Assembly (NCBI GenBank): GCA_036351435.1
Contig: JAZBPA010000137.1
Span: 1-27,379 of the forward strand
Reading direction: 5' to 3'
From: JAAUQA01 sp036351435
GTDB taxonomy: Bacteria > Pseudomonadota > Gammaproteobacteria > Competibacterales > Competibacteraceae
Length of the DNA stretch: 27,379 nucleotides
In this document: piece after piece, positions 14,112-21,882 of the stretch
How positions within the stretch are numbered: the stretch's first letter is position 1
Layout of the letters: each line of letters opens with the position of its first letter
Notes under the pieces: generated by a model
What the model saw: only the letters and a program-made list of their open reading frames with translations
Told to the model about the DNA's origin: nothing
The model's database searches: none
Program-made: the position numbers and the translations under genes

Positions 14112-16775
14112 TCACCTGTGGGGAAAGCTGAACAGCGAATCTGTCGTGCTGGATTCACCGTTTGCCTGGGCCAAAGTAAGCTCAATGACTCGACGGATTT
14201 CTTCGGGCACGAACGGTTTCTCAATCACCGGTCGGTTAACTTGCGCTAAGAAATCTCGAATCGAGTCGCTCAAGGTATCACCAGTCACAAAAATCAACCG
14301 CTCTAACAGTCGGGGGTTGCGTTCCTGTAGTGCCTTATATAGCCCCGGACCGTCCAGTTGGGGCATGCTTAGATCGCTCACAATGAGATCAAAGCATCGC
14401 TCGTCGAGTTTTTTCAGCGCCGCTTGCCCGTCTTCTGCCACGTCGATCTGGTAACCTGCTTCGGTCAGGATTTCGCCTAGCATTTGCCCGATATCTACTA
14501 CATCATCAATGATCAGGATATGCCGACCATCCGGCTTGACGTGAATGACTGGATGCTGAACGACTGATCCTTCGGCGCTTTCGCGTGGCAGGCGGATTTC
14601 AAATAGGGTACCGCCACAGGCCGGAACATCGACTGTAATCGTTCCGCCATGGGCGTGAATAATGCCGTGGCTGACTGATAAACCCACCCCGCTGCCTTCG
14701 CCGACTCCCCTAGTGGTAAAAAAGGGTTCGAAAATACGGTGCAACATATTGCGTGGAATACCCGGACCGTTATCGCTGATCTGTACGCAAATTTCGTCAT
14801 TGACTGCATCAAAATTGGCCGAAACCCTCAAGCGTCGCGGTTCAGGAATCGAATCCAATGCCTGTTGCGCATTGACCAGCAGGTGCATAAAAACCTGGCT
14901 TAGCTGATCGGGATCAGCCATGAGGGTTGGTAGCGCCGGGGCGATATCAAGATCCGCTACAATACCGCTTTCATAGAGTCGATGACCCACCATATCAAGG
15001 GAATGAGTAAGCACATCGCTGATATGAATGGGTTGGCGAGTTGTTTCTTGCTGACGCGCTACAGTGAGAAACGTTTTGACGATGCGAGCACAGCGCTCCG
15101 CAGTGGCGCGTACCTTCGCGATGCTGCTAGCAAAGGCTGAGCCTTGCAGTTGTTCCTCCAACAGGAAAGAACGCCCTACTACCACCGATAACGGGTTGTT
15201 AAGCTCATGCGCTACCCCCGACAGCAAAGAACCCAATGCACTCAGTTTTTCGCTTTGATGCAGCGCTTCGCGGTGGCGAGCCAATTCCGCTTCGGCTTTT
15301 TTGCGCTCGCTGATATCCAGCCCGACTGTGATGATATGTGTCACCCGACCATCCGCATCGCACAAAGGCACCTTGGTGGTCCACACCGTAATTGGGTTGG
15401 CGGTGTCAGCATCGTAAACCACCTCATAGAAGGGTAGCGGTTTACCGGTAGTGATGACTTGTTGATCTCGTTCATCTGGATAAGGACTGATCTGTCGACC
15501 ACAGATCTCGTCGTTGGTCCTACCCAACACAGCGCCACGTTCCAGCTGCGCTAGATTCAAAAACTGGTGATTCACGAGTTGGTAACGCAATTGGCGGTCT
15601 TTAACGTTGAGCATGGCGGGAACCGCATCGACGATGGTTTCAAGCATATTACGGGTCTCGTCGACCCGTCGCCGGGCTTCCAGTTCCTCAGTAACATCGG
15701 TAAAAGTGCTGACCACGCCACCGCCGGGTACTTCGCGGCGACGCACATCTACGCGCCGGCCACCGGCCAGCGTGAAACGAATCGGTTGCGTATCGACTTC
15801 GCGAAAACTGTCCAAAATCGTGCTGCGTAAGCGTTCGGGATCGGTGGCATTGAATACACCCCGCTGCAGATTGAATTCTATGAGTTCATCGACCGAGCAA
15901 CCGGATTGCACCAAATCGGTCGGCAGCTCCATGATGTCAAGAAAACGGTGATTCCAAGCTACGAGGCGAAGATTTTCATCGACCAAATTGACGCCGTCGG
16001 TCATGTTGTCGAGGATGGCTTGCAAAATGGAAGTTTGATTAACCAATGCCGCTTCCCGCTCGCGCAACAGCTGGTTGCGACGTTCAAGATCAGCTACCAA
16101 ATCACGCAGGGAGCAACGCATTTTCTCAAAGCTACGCCCCAACACCCCCAGTTCATCATTGCGCTGCCATTCCCGTGGACGATTCAAAACACCGGCGGCC
16201 AAATCCTCTGATTGGCGAACCAGACGTCGCAATGGCGTCATGACCTTGAAGCGCAGCAGTACGAAAATAATTAAGGTTCCAGTCACCAACTGCAACAAAC
16301 CGGTTATCAGCATCTGCCCCCATTGCTCAGTTAATAACACCGCTAAATGGCCGGCATCCATTTCCACCAGTACTTCACCAATACGCTCGCCTGCAAACAT
16401 CACCGGCCGCATTCGTTGCAGGGGCTCACCCTGCCGACGTTCGGGCTGAGCGGTTTCCAAGAACTGGGGTACCAAGGGTGACGATACCAAGATTGCCGTA
16501 ACCCGTTCGTCCAGCATGACCGCATCCAGCAAATTCCGCCCTGCCTCGGGCCGCAATTCCCAAAGTGGAGTTTGCATTCCTAATGCAAGCACCTCGACGA
16601 TACGCGCGTGGTCGCTGTTAAGGCGTTGTAACAACGCGGTGCGCTGTTCCGTGAGATAGCCCCAAGAGGCCAGTCCTACTGAAATAGTAAGACCAATCAA
16701 TAAAGCCAGCGCAACCGCCTTGCGCAGTGACAGATTGTCAAACAGGGTTTGTATGCGGGTTAGCCACCCTTTCAC
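14112..16775 (-). CDS. hybrid sensor histidine kinase with HAMP, two PAS domains and a C-terminal receiver
   Basis: An 887-residue inner-membrane sensor. Order: TM1 (about 20-41); a periplasmic sensor of about 110 residues; TM2 (about 155-176); HAMP (about 177-230); a coiled linker; PAS-like domain 1 (about 250-365, ILDNMTDGVNLVDENLRLVAWN); PAS domain 2 (about 375-500, ending GLDISERKKAEAEL); the HisKA dimerisation helix with H523 in GVAHELNNPLS; HATPase with N box LVNAQQA, DNGPGIP and FEPFFTTR...GSGVGLSVSHGI; and a receiver domain (about 748-868) with D801 in LIVSDLSMP. The start is GTG at 16775, supported by GAGGA 9 nt upstream. The built-in receiver plus the separate OmpR regulator suggests a branched relay, but no Hpt domain is visible. 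The ligand is unknown. Confidence 0.93.
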   Translation of the reverse strand: MKGWLTRIQTLFDNLSLRKAVALALLIGLTISVGLASWGYLTEQRTALLQRLNSDHARIVEVLALGMQTPLWELRPEAGRNLLDAVMLDERVTAILVSSPLVPQFLETAQPERRQGEPLQRMRPVMFAGERIGEVLVEMDAGHLAVLLTEQWGQMLITGLLQLVTGTLIIFVLLRFKVMTPLRRLVRQSEDLAAGVLNRPREWQRNDELGVLGRSFEKMRCSLRDLVADLERRNQLLREREAALVNQTSILQAILDNMTDGVNLVDENLRLVAWNHRFLDIMELPTDLVQSGCSVDELIEFNLQRGVFNATDPERLRSTILDSFREVDTQPIRFTLAGGRRVDVRRREVPGGGVVSTFTDVTEELEARRRVDETRNMLETIVDAVPAMLNVKDRQLRYQLVNHQFLNLAQLERGAVLGRTNDEICGRQISPYPDERDQQVITTGKPLPFYEVVYDADTANPITVWTTKVPLCDADGRVTHIITVGLDISERKKAEAELARHREALHQSEKLSALGSLLSGVAHELNNPLSVVVGRSFLLEEQLQGSAFASSIAKVRATAERCARIVKTFLTVARQQETTRQPIHISDVLTHSLDMVGHRLYESGIVADLDIAPALPTLMADPDQLSQVFMHLLVNAQQALDSIPEPRRLRVSANFDAVNDEICVQISDNGPGIPRNMLHRIFEPFFTTRGVGEGSGVGLSVSHGIIHAHGGTITVDVPACGGTLFEIRLPRESAEGSVVQHPVIHVKPDGRHILIIDDVVDIGQMLGEILTEAGYQIDVAEDGQAALKKLDERCFDLIVSDLSMPQLDGPGLYKALQERNPRLLERLIFVTGDTLSDSIRDFLAQVNRPVIEKPFVPEEIRRVIELTLAQANGESSTTDSLFSFPHR

Positions 16776-16929
16776 AGTGGGTTGTCCTCACATCGTCGAG
16801 AGGTCAAGTTGAGCAAGATTCTGGACGCATGTGCAAGTTGGTTGGGCATAGAGATTGAGAGCAGCAAGCTGCCGCAGGTTTGAACAGCCTAGCGGTTAAA
16901 CGGTTTTTTTCTTAAAAGAATTATGCTGA

Positions 16930-16948
16930 ATAAGCGTAAAAAGCTTAT
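16930..16948. repeat. short inverted repeat in the kinase/VWA divergent gap
   Basis: ATAAGC (16930-16935) and GCTTAT (16943-16948) flank GTAAAAA. The right arm runs into a TATATT that could act as a -10 box at 16946-16951. It sits just upstream of the VWA gene in an A/T-rich stretch and could be an operator. The evidence is only the symmetry and position. Confidence 0.25.
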
Positions 16949-16959
16949 ATTTCTATTGA

Positions 16960-18162
16960 ATGTCATCCGGGCAGGGTTTTGTTTCAATTGTTTCCATGAA
17001 TTTCGAACAAGAACAGTTACGTCGTTGGCGTCTCATTTTGGGCGGCAACGAAGCCGACGGTACAGGGCACAATTTGAACAAAACTGATCTCGGTATGGAT
17101 CGCTGTTTGCAGGCCTTATACGACGTCGAACGTAGCGGTGGTTTGGCAGGATCGGCGCCGCATGCGGCGCGTTGGCTAGGTGATATCCGGGCCTACTTTC
17201 CCAGCCCGGTAGTGCGCGTTATGCAGCAAGATGCTTTAGACCGACTTGGTCTGCAACGTATGTTACTGGAACCGGAGCTGCTGGCCGCTGTGGAACCGGA
17301 TGTACAGCTAGTTGCCACCCTCTTGTCTGTTCGGGGAGCTCTGCCGCAACAAACGCAAGAGACCGCCCGTCAAGTGGTCCGCCAAGTGGTGGCGGAATTG
17401 GAACGCCGCTTAGCCAACCCGTTGCGCCAAGCGGTCACCGGTAGCTTGAATCGCGCCTTACGCAACCGCCGTCCCAAGCATCACGAAATCGATTGGCATC
17501 GCACGATTCGCGCTAATTTAAAGCACTATCAACCCACCTATCGCACGGTGATCCCGGAACAGCGCATCGGCTTTGGTCGAAAGGCTGCTGCGTTGCGCGA
17601 TATCATTCTTTGTGTCGATCAAAGCGGCTCTATGGCGACCTCTATGGTATACGCCGGCATCCTAGCCGCAGTGTTAGCCTCGCTACGTGCGGTCAACACC
17701 CATTTGGTGGTATTCGATACCGCTGTCGTCGATCTCACCGCGTTGCTGGACGATCCGGTGGAGGTGTTATTCGGCACCCAATTAGGCGGCGGCACCGACA
17801 TTCAGCGCGCTTTGAATTATTGCCAGAGTCTAGTACAACGGCCACAGGAAACGATTCTGGTATTAATCAGCGATTTGTACGAAGGCGGCAGTTCACAGGA
17901 CATGCTCAAGCGAGTTGCCCAGTTGGTCGGCTCAGGGGTACAAATGATTACTCTACTGGCATTGGATGACCGAGGCGCGCCCGGTTTCGACCACCGTAAC
18001 GCTGCTGCTATGACCCGTCTTGGGGTACCTGCTTTCGCTTGCACCCCCAACCTGTTTGCGGATTTGATGGCAACGGCGATTAAACGCGGCAATATATGCG
18101 ACTGGGCGGCCAGCCAGGGGATTGGGGTAACCGGCATAACCGGAACCAGCGAAACAAGCTAA
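16960..18162 (+). CDS. VWA domain protein, YehP/CoxE-like
   Basis: A 400-residue cytoplasmic protein closely patterned on E. coli YehP: LRRWRLILGG near the start, GGLAGSAPHAARWLGDIRAYFP, RQVVRQVVAELERRLANPLRQA, then a C-terminal von Willebrand A domain. The metal-ion-dependent adhesion site is intact: DQSGSMATS (DxSxS), the threonine in GGGTDIQRAL and the aspartate in LISDLYEGGSS. YehP-type proteins normally work with a MoxR-type AAA+ ATPase and SWIM-domain partners (yehLMPQ). Here the gene is divergent from the sensor kinase and none of those partners is in the window. A second start at 16996 (MNFEQEQLRRWR) is equally family-like; neither start has a clear SD. Function is unknown beyond a probable chaperone-like role with an AAA+ partner. 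Confidence 0.85.
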   Translation: MSSGQGFVSIVSMNFEQEQLRRWRLILGGNEADGTGHNLNKTDLGMDRCLQALYDVERSGGLAGSAPHAARWLGDIRAYFPSPVVRVMQQDALDRLGLQRMLLEPELLAAVEPDVQLVATLLSVRGALPQQTQETARQVVRQVVAELERRLANPLRQAVTGSLNRALRNRRPKHHEIDWHRTIRANLKHYQPTYRTVIPEQRIGFGRKAAALRDIILCVDQSGSMATSMVYAGILAAVLASLRAVNTHLVVFDTAVVDLTALLDDPVEVLFGTQLGGGTDIQRALNYCQSLVQRPQETILVLISDLYEGGSSQDMLKRVAQLVGSGVQMITLLALDDRGAPGFDHRNAAAMTRLGVPAFACTPNLFADLMATAIKRGNICDWAASQGIGVTGITGTSETS

Positions 18163-18189
18163 CTGCCCCTAGCGGGTCTATAGTCACCG

Positions 18190-18195
18190 TATAAT
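18190..18195 (+). promoter_or_regulatory. consensus -10 box before the CBS-domain gene
   Basis: A perfect TATAAT lies 28 bp after the VWA stop and 40 bp before the CBS start. No convincing -35 box sits 16-18 bp upstream, so strength is uncertain. It may start a transcript covering the CBS, HDAC, acidic-protein and EncFtn-like genes. Confidence 0.33.
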
Positions 18196-18235
18196 GCTAA
18201 GCACTGCCATAAAGCAACCGAGGGGTAAACCGATC

Positions 18236-18682
18236 ATGTATGAATTTCTACAATACCGGGTCAAGGACGCAATGACCCCCGAACCGGTGACCACCACCCC
18301 GGACACACCCTTGCGTGAGCTGGAAGCGATTTTTGAGGAACACGACTTCAACGGTGTGCCGGTGCTCGACGACGTTGGTAATTTGATCGGGTTGGTGACC
18401 AAATTCGATTTACTCAAAGCATTTACCCTGACTCCAAAATCGATCATCCCGCATTACGACGATATCATGCAACAACCGGCTAGTTCGGTGATGCTGCTTG
18501 AACCGCTGACGGTCACTCCGAATCTACCGTTGAGCCGGGCACTGCAACGACTGGTCGAGATGCGGGTTAAAAGCTTTCCTGTCGTTGAGGGAGAACGGCT
18601 GGTCGGAATTATCTCCCGGGAAGATGTGCTCACAGCGCTAAGGCGGGCAACCGAGCATATGCAACCCGGGCAGGGGGCCTGA
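18236..18682 (+). CDS. CBS domain-pair protein
   Basis: A 148-residue protein made almost entirely of two CBS motifs. The first (about 8-60) starts VKDAMTPEPVTTTPDTPL and contains FNGVPVLDDVGNLIGLVTKFDLL. The second (about 78-140) starts PASSVMLLEPLTVTPNLPL and contains VKSFPVVEGERLVGIISREDVL. Paired CBS motifs usually bind adenine nucleotides such as AMP, ATP or SAM and act as sensors. The open frame runs up to 18194, but the ATG at 18236 with AGGGG 10 nt upstream gives a better start. The HDAC gene begins 2 nt after its stop, so the two are probably translated together. What it regulates is not evident. Confidence 0.88.
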   Translation: MYEFLQYRVKDAMTPEPVTTTPDTPLRELEAIFEEHDFNGVPVLDDVGNLIGLVTKFDLLKAFTLTPKSIIPHYDDIMQQPASSVMLLEPLTVTPNLPLSRALQRLVEMRVKSFPVVEGERLVGIISREDVLTALRRATEHMQPGQGA

Positions 18683-18684
18683 CG

Positions 18685-19620
18685 ATGACGACACTGCTTT
18701 ATCATCACCCAGTCTGCGCAGAGCATGACATGGGCTATGGTCATCCAGAATGCCCGGAGCGGTTGACAGCGATTCTTGATGCGTTGCGCAAACCGGAATT
18801 CGCCGAGTTGCAATGGCGGGAAGCGCCGCAGGCTGAGCAGGAACAGCTTACCCGGATTCACCCCGCTCATTATGTGGAGCGCATCCTGGATAGCGTGCCA
18901 GAATCAGGCTTGTACGCTTTGGACGGTGATACCTCCTTGTCACCCCAATCGGGAGAGGCCGCTTTGCGGGCAGCGGGTGCGTTCTGTGCAGCGGTGGATG
19001 CAGTGATGAGCGGGGACGCGAATAACGCGTTTTGCGCCGTGCGCCCGCCGGGGCATCACGCGGAACCCCATCGGGCGATGGGCTTTTGTCTATTCAATAA
19101 TGTCGCTATCGGCGCTGCACATGCGCAAGCCATCCACGGGTTAAAAAAAGTGGCGGTGATCGATTTTGATGTCCATCACGGTAACGGTACCCAGGCTGCT
19201 TTTTGGAGTCAGCCGGATTGTATGTATATCTCGACGCATCAATCGCCGCTATATCCCGGCACTGGCCGGCGCAACGAACGGGGCGTCGGTAACATTCTGA
19301 ATGTACCGCTGGCGCCTTACAGCGGTACCGCAGAACTCCGCGAAGCGTGGGGGACCATCATCATGCCGGCTTTGAACGATTTTCGACCCGAGTTTATACT
19401 CATTTCAGCCGGTTTCGACGCCCATCAGATGGATCCATTGGCGGAGCTGAATTTTACTTTTGAAGACTACGCTTGGCTAACTCAAGAAATTTTAGATATT
19501 GCTGACGACTGTTGTCATGGTCGGGTCGTGTCTGGACTGGAAGGTGGGTATAATCTGCAAGCGTTAGCAGCCAGCGCCGCTGTTCATGTAGCAACGCTGC
19601 TCAAGGCGACGAATCCTTGA
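18685..19620 (+). CDS. histone deacetylase-family amidohydrolase
   Basis: A zinc-dependent deacetylase of the arginase/deacetylase superfamily, 311 residues, the length of single-domain bacterial class II-like HDAC proteins. Visible: the N-terminal YGHPECPERL; the catalytic His pair H124-H125 in RPPGHHAE; the zinc ligands D162 and H164 in DFDVHHGNGTQ and D245 in SAGFDAH; and the LEGGYN motif with the transition-state tyrosine near the end. Bacterial relatives act on acetylpolyamines or small amides, or have unknown substrates; nothing here separates these. It starts 2 nt after the CBS gene; the G-rich end of that gene supplies a plausible SD. Confidence 0.94.
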   Translation: MTTLLYHHPVCAEHDMGYGHPECPERLTAILDALRKPEFAELQWREAPQAEQEQLTRIHPAHYVERILDSVPESGLYALDGDTSLSPQSGEAALRAAGAFCAAVDAVMSGDANNAFCAVRPPGHHAEPHRAMGFCLFNNVAIGAAHAQAIHGLKKVAVIDFDVHHGNGTQAAFWSQPDCMYISTHQSPLYPGTGRRNERGVGNILNVPLAPYSGTAELREAWGTIIMPALNDFRPEFILISAGFDAHQMDPLAELNFTFEDYAWLTQEILDIADDCCHGRVVSGLEGGYNLQALAASAAVHVATLLKATNP

Positions 19621-19650
19621 TCCGTAGCAAAACACCGCAGGGCTAAGACG

Positions 19651-20058
19651 ATGACTGATCAATCCCAGGATATGACCTTGCAACAAGACCCCCAAGCATT
19701 GATCAAACTCGCCAAACTCACCCAGTCCCTGAAGCACCTCGGCGAGGTAGCCAAAGCAGTTAACCTGGAAGCTTCTGCTCTGGCACAGCACTTTGATACC
19801 CTATTGGCGAACGTCCCCAGTGCCGAACCGGAGGCTACTGCGGCGGAAATATCTGATTTCAGTACCACGGCCTACGAAACTTCGGATACAGCGGTGTCAT
19901 TTCAAGATATAGAACGACGGCGACGCTATTATGCAGGGTTACCACCGGTGGATGAGCTAGATGCCGCCTTTCAACAAGCGATGAGAGAAGCTGAAAACCG
20001 TAGCAGAATAGCGCAAGGTGGATTGCCGTTGGACGATGACGATGATCTGGACGACTGA
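19651..20058 (+). CDS. acidic protein of unknown family upstream of the EncFtn-like gene
   Basis: 135 residues; I do not recognise the family. The N-terminal half is helical in appearance, with a Leu/Ala-rich heptad-like stretch (about 15-55, LIKLAKLTQSLKHLG... LEASALAQHFDTLL). The middle is Ser/Thr/Glu-rich and probably disordered. A basic cluster ERRRRYYAGLPPVDELDAAF follows, and the end is strongly acidic (LPLDDDDDLDD). No transmembrane segment or signal peptide is seen. AGGG lies about 9 nt before the ATG. It is 30 bp after the HDAC gene and 44 bp before the EncFtn-like gene, all co-directional. Codon use looks like that of its neighbours, so it is probably a real gene. The acidic tail might bind cations, but that is speculation. 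Confidence 0.7.
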   Translation: MTDQSQDMTLQQDPQALIKLAKLTQSLKHLGEVAKAVNLEASALAQHFDTLLANVPSAEPEATAAEISDFSTTAYETSDTAVSFQDIERRRRYYAGLPPVDELDAAFQQAMREAENRSRIAQGGLPLDDDDDLDD

Positions 20059-20102
20059 AGCGAGCCAACTACCCTTATTTACCCACAACCCCGGAGAGCA
20101 AC

Positions 20103-20408
20103 ATGGCAAATGAAGGTTTCCACGAAGCAGCCAGTGAATTAAGCGATGCGACCAAAGACATGCATCGGGCAATCCAATCCTTGATGGAAGAGCTGGAAGC
20201 GGTCGATTGGTACAACCAGCGGGTCGATGCCTGTAAGGATCCTGAGCTTAAAGCGATTCTCGCCCACAATCGCGATGAGGAAAAGGAACACGCTGCCATG
20301 GTGTTGGAATGGATTCGCCGCACCGACCACGCCTTTGACAAGGAGTTGCGCGACTATTTGTTTACCGAGAAACCCATCGCCAGCCTAGAGCATGAACACA
20401 AAGACTGA
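20103..20408 (+). CDS. encapsulated ferritin-like protein (EncFtn), without targeting peptide
   Basis: A 101-residue, two-helix ferritin-like protein. It closely follows the Rhodospirillum rubrum EncFtn pattern: HRAI..LMEELEAVDWYNQRVDA, then DPELKAILAHNRDEEKEHAAMVLEWIRR, then LRDYLFTEKPI. By that alignment the ferroxidase ligands E30, E60 and H63 (E32, E62 and H65 in R. rubrum) and W36/Y37 are all kept. Known EncFtn proteins assemble as decamers, oxidise Fe(II), and are loaded into an encapsulin nanocompartment by a C-terminal peptide. Here the protein stops at ASLEHEHKD, just after the second helix, with no such peptide, and no encapsulin gene is within reach. The SD GGAGAG lies 4 nt before the ATG. 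Downstream is the convergent nitroreductase. Confidence 0.88.
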   Translation: MANEGFHEAASELSDATKDMHRAIQSLMEELEAVDWYNQRVDACKDPELKAILAHNRDEEKEHAAMVLEWIRRTDHAFDKELRDYLFTEKPIASLEHEHKD

Positions 20409-20433
20409 CAATTAGCATTAGGAGAGGGTCGTT

Positions 20434-20955
20434 TCAACGGAAACTGACGATGTCGTCTAAGCGACGGCGAGCGCTGGGTTCCGGTAATTCCGCCGGATAA
20501 CCCAGTCCCAGCAAAGCGATGGGGATCAGTTCCGGTTCGAGCGCAAGCACGTCGCGTACCTGCGGCTCATCGAACTGACCGATCCAGATCGACCCCATTC
20601 CTGCGGCCACGACGGCAAGCTGTGCGTATGCAGCCGCAATTGTTGCATCTTGTAGAGCATAGAGTTGGGATCCGCGTTCACCGAATGCGCTGGCAGAGCG
20701 TAGAGGGTCGGCACAAAACACCAGACAAGCCGGTGCCTCGGCGAGAAACTCCTGCTGTTGTGCGGCGTGCCCCAAGGCAGAGCGATCGGCGGTATTCTGC
20801 ACGACAAATATCCGATAAGCCTGTAAGTCTCCCGCTGACGGCGCTGCACACGCCATTTCCAAAATAGCGTGCAGTTTCTCCGCTTCGATTGGCATATCCG
20901 GTTGAAATTTGCGCACCGAATGACGATGGCGTACCGTTGAGAAAAAATCCCACAT
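20434..20955 (-). CDS. nitroreductase family protein
   Basis: A 173-residue FMN-dependent NAD(P)H oxidoreductase of the small nitroreductase class. The N-terminal RHRHSVRKFQPDMPIE is the FMN-phosphate-binding pattern; ACAAPSAGDLQAYRIFVVQ, the central DATIAAAYAQLAVVAAGMGSIWIG and the final LLGLGYPAELP are standard family blocks. Substrates for this class (nitroaromatics, quinones, flavin) cannot be told apart by sequence. The frame is open to a TTG at 20973, but the ATG at 20955 has AAGGGA 9 nt upstream and gives the expected start MWDFFSTV. It follows bamD by 23 bp on the same strand and is probably co-transcribed. It converges on the EncFtn-like gene with a 25-bp gap. Confidence 0.92.
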   Translation of the reverse strand: MWDFFSTVRHRHSVRKFQPDMPIEAEKLHAILEMACAAPSAGDLQAYRIFVVQNTADRSALGHAAQQQEFLAEAPACLVFCADPLRSASAFGERGSQLYALQDATIAAAYAQLAVVAAGMGSIWIGQFDEPQVRDVLALEPELIPIALLGLGYPAELPEPSARRRLDDIVSFR

Positions 20956-20978
20956 AATCGACGGTCCCTTCAACTAAC

Positions 20979-21818
20979 TCATAAGCTCAAGCCGAACAAC
21001 GAGAACGACGAGGTTTCAATTTCCTCACCGTTCAGCAGGGCGACCAATTCCGGAATATAGGGAGAAGCCGGATAATTGACCCGCAGTACCCGCAAGCTAT
21101 CCGTCGCTAAATCCGTCAAATCCAGCTTGACATAGGCGCGGGTCATGACGGCCAACGCATCAGGAACTGCTTCGGTCCGCGCATAATTCTCCAACACATA
21201 TTTAGCTCGGTTGGCAGCCGCAACATAAGCCCCTCGGCGCATGTAATAATCAGCGACGTTGATTTCATAAGCCGCCAAATTATTGTGCAAAAACACCATG
21301 CGTTGACGAGCATCCTCAGCATAGGCGCTTTCAGGAAACTTGCGCACCAATTCGGCAAAGTCATCAAACGATTGCCTAGCCGTCCCAGGATCGGTCTTGG
21401 CTGGATCATTCGGTACGACCCGATTAATCAAACTGGCGTCGCGGGAGTAGTTAATCAACCCTTTCATGTAGTAAGCGTAATCTACGAAGGGGTTGCGAGG
21501 AAAAGTGCGGATAAAACGATCAGCGGCGGCAATTGCCGAATCCGGCTCATTGTCTTTATAGTAGGCGTAGATCAGCTCCAACTGAGCTTGCTGGGCAAAA
21601 CGCCCGAAAGGGTAACGAGCTTGTAGCTTCTCGAAATACTCGATAGCGGTTTGATAATTGCCGCCTTGTAGCGATTGTTTCGCTTCATTGTAAAAGCGGC
21701 TGGCCGACCATCCTTCCGTGGGATCGACTTGATCGGGCAACCAGGAACAGCCGAACACGTTGACCATAAGCAACAAAGCGGCTAATAGCAGGGAACGTCG
21801 GAGGGGATGCGTCGACAT
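20979..21818 (-). CDS. bamD: outer membrane protein assembly factor BamD
   Basis: Essential lipoprotein of the BAM complex, which inserts beta-barrel proteins into the outer membrane. It has 279 residues (E. coli 245). The signal peptide has basic residues R7-R8, a hydrophobic core LLLAALLLMVNV and a lipobox VFGC with acylated C24; Phe at -2 is unusual. About five TPR-like repeats follow, beginning at FYNEAKQSLQGGNYQTAIEYFEKLQARYPFGRFAQQAQLEL, with the family stretches RFIRTFPRNPFVDYAYYMKGL and AADYYMRRGAYVAAANRAKYVLENY (written here as VADYYMRRGAY in the sequence). The C-terminal extension is low-complexity. The ATG at 21818 has only a weak SD. It is divergent from rluD, as in E. coli. Confidence 0.96.
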   Translation of the reverse strand: MSTHPLRRSLLLAALLLMVNVFGCSWLPDQVDPTEGWSASRFYNEAKQSLQGGNYQTAIEYFEKLQARYPFGRFAQQAQLELIYAYYKDNEPDSAIAAADRFIRTFPRNPFVDYAYYMKGLINYSRDASLINRVVPNDPAKTDPGTARQSFDDFAELVRKFPESAYAEDARQRMVFLHNNLAAYEINVADYYMRRGAYVAAANRAKYVLENYARTEAVPDALAVMTRAYVKLDLTDLATDSLRVLRVNYPASPYIPELVALLNGEEIETSSFSLFGLSL

Positions 21819-21831
21819 AAGTATAAATCGC

Positions 21832-21861
21832 TTGGCTGATAACTTTGTCTGTCAGTATAAC
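21832..21861 (+). promoter_or_regulatory. candidate sigma-70 promoter for rluD
   Basis: TTGGCT (21832-21837, four of six bases) and TATAAC (21856-21861, five of six) are separated by 18 bp, in the 64-bp divergent gap between bamD and rluD. The rluD ATG is 21 bp after the -10 box, leaving a short leader. Confidence 0.4.
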
Positions 21862-21882
21862 TTGCCAACCCTTTGAAACACT

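Noticed and set aside
15607..15951. 114-codon plus-strand frame within the sensor kinase
   Set aside because: Opposite a continuous PAS/kinase coding frame; Arg/Ser-rich and without an SD.
20103..20408. Bacterioferritin or rubrerythrin as identity of the small ferritin-like gene
   Set aside because: Too short (about 100 residues, one helical pair) and the MEELEAVDWY...RDEEKEHAAM pattern is that of EncFtn.
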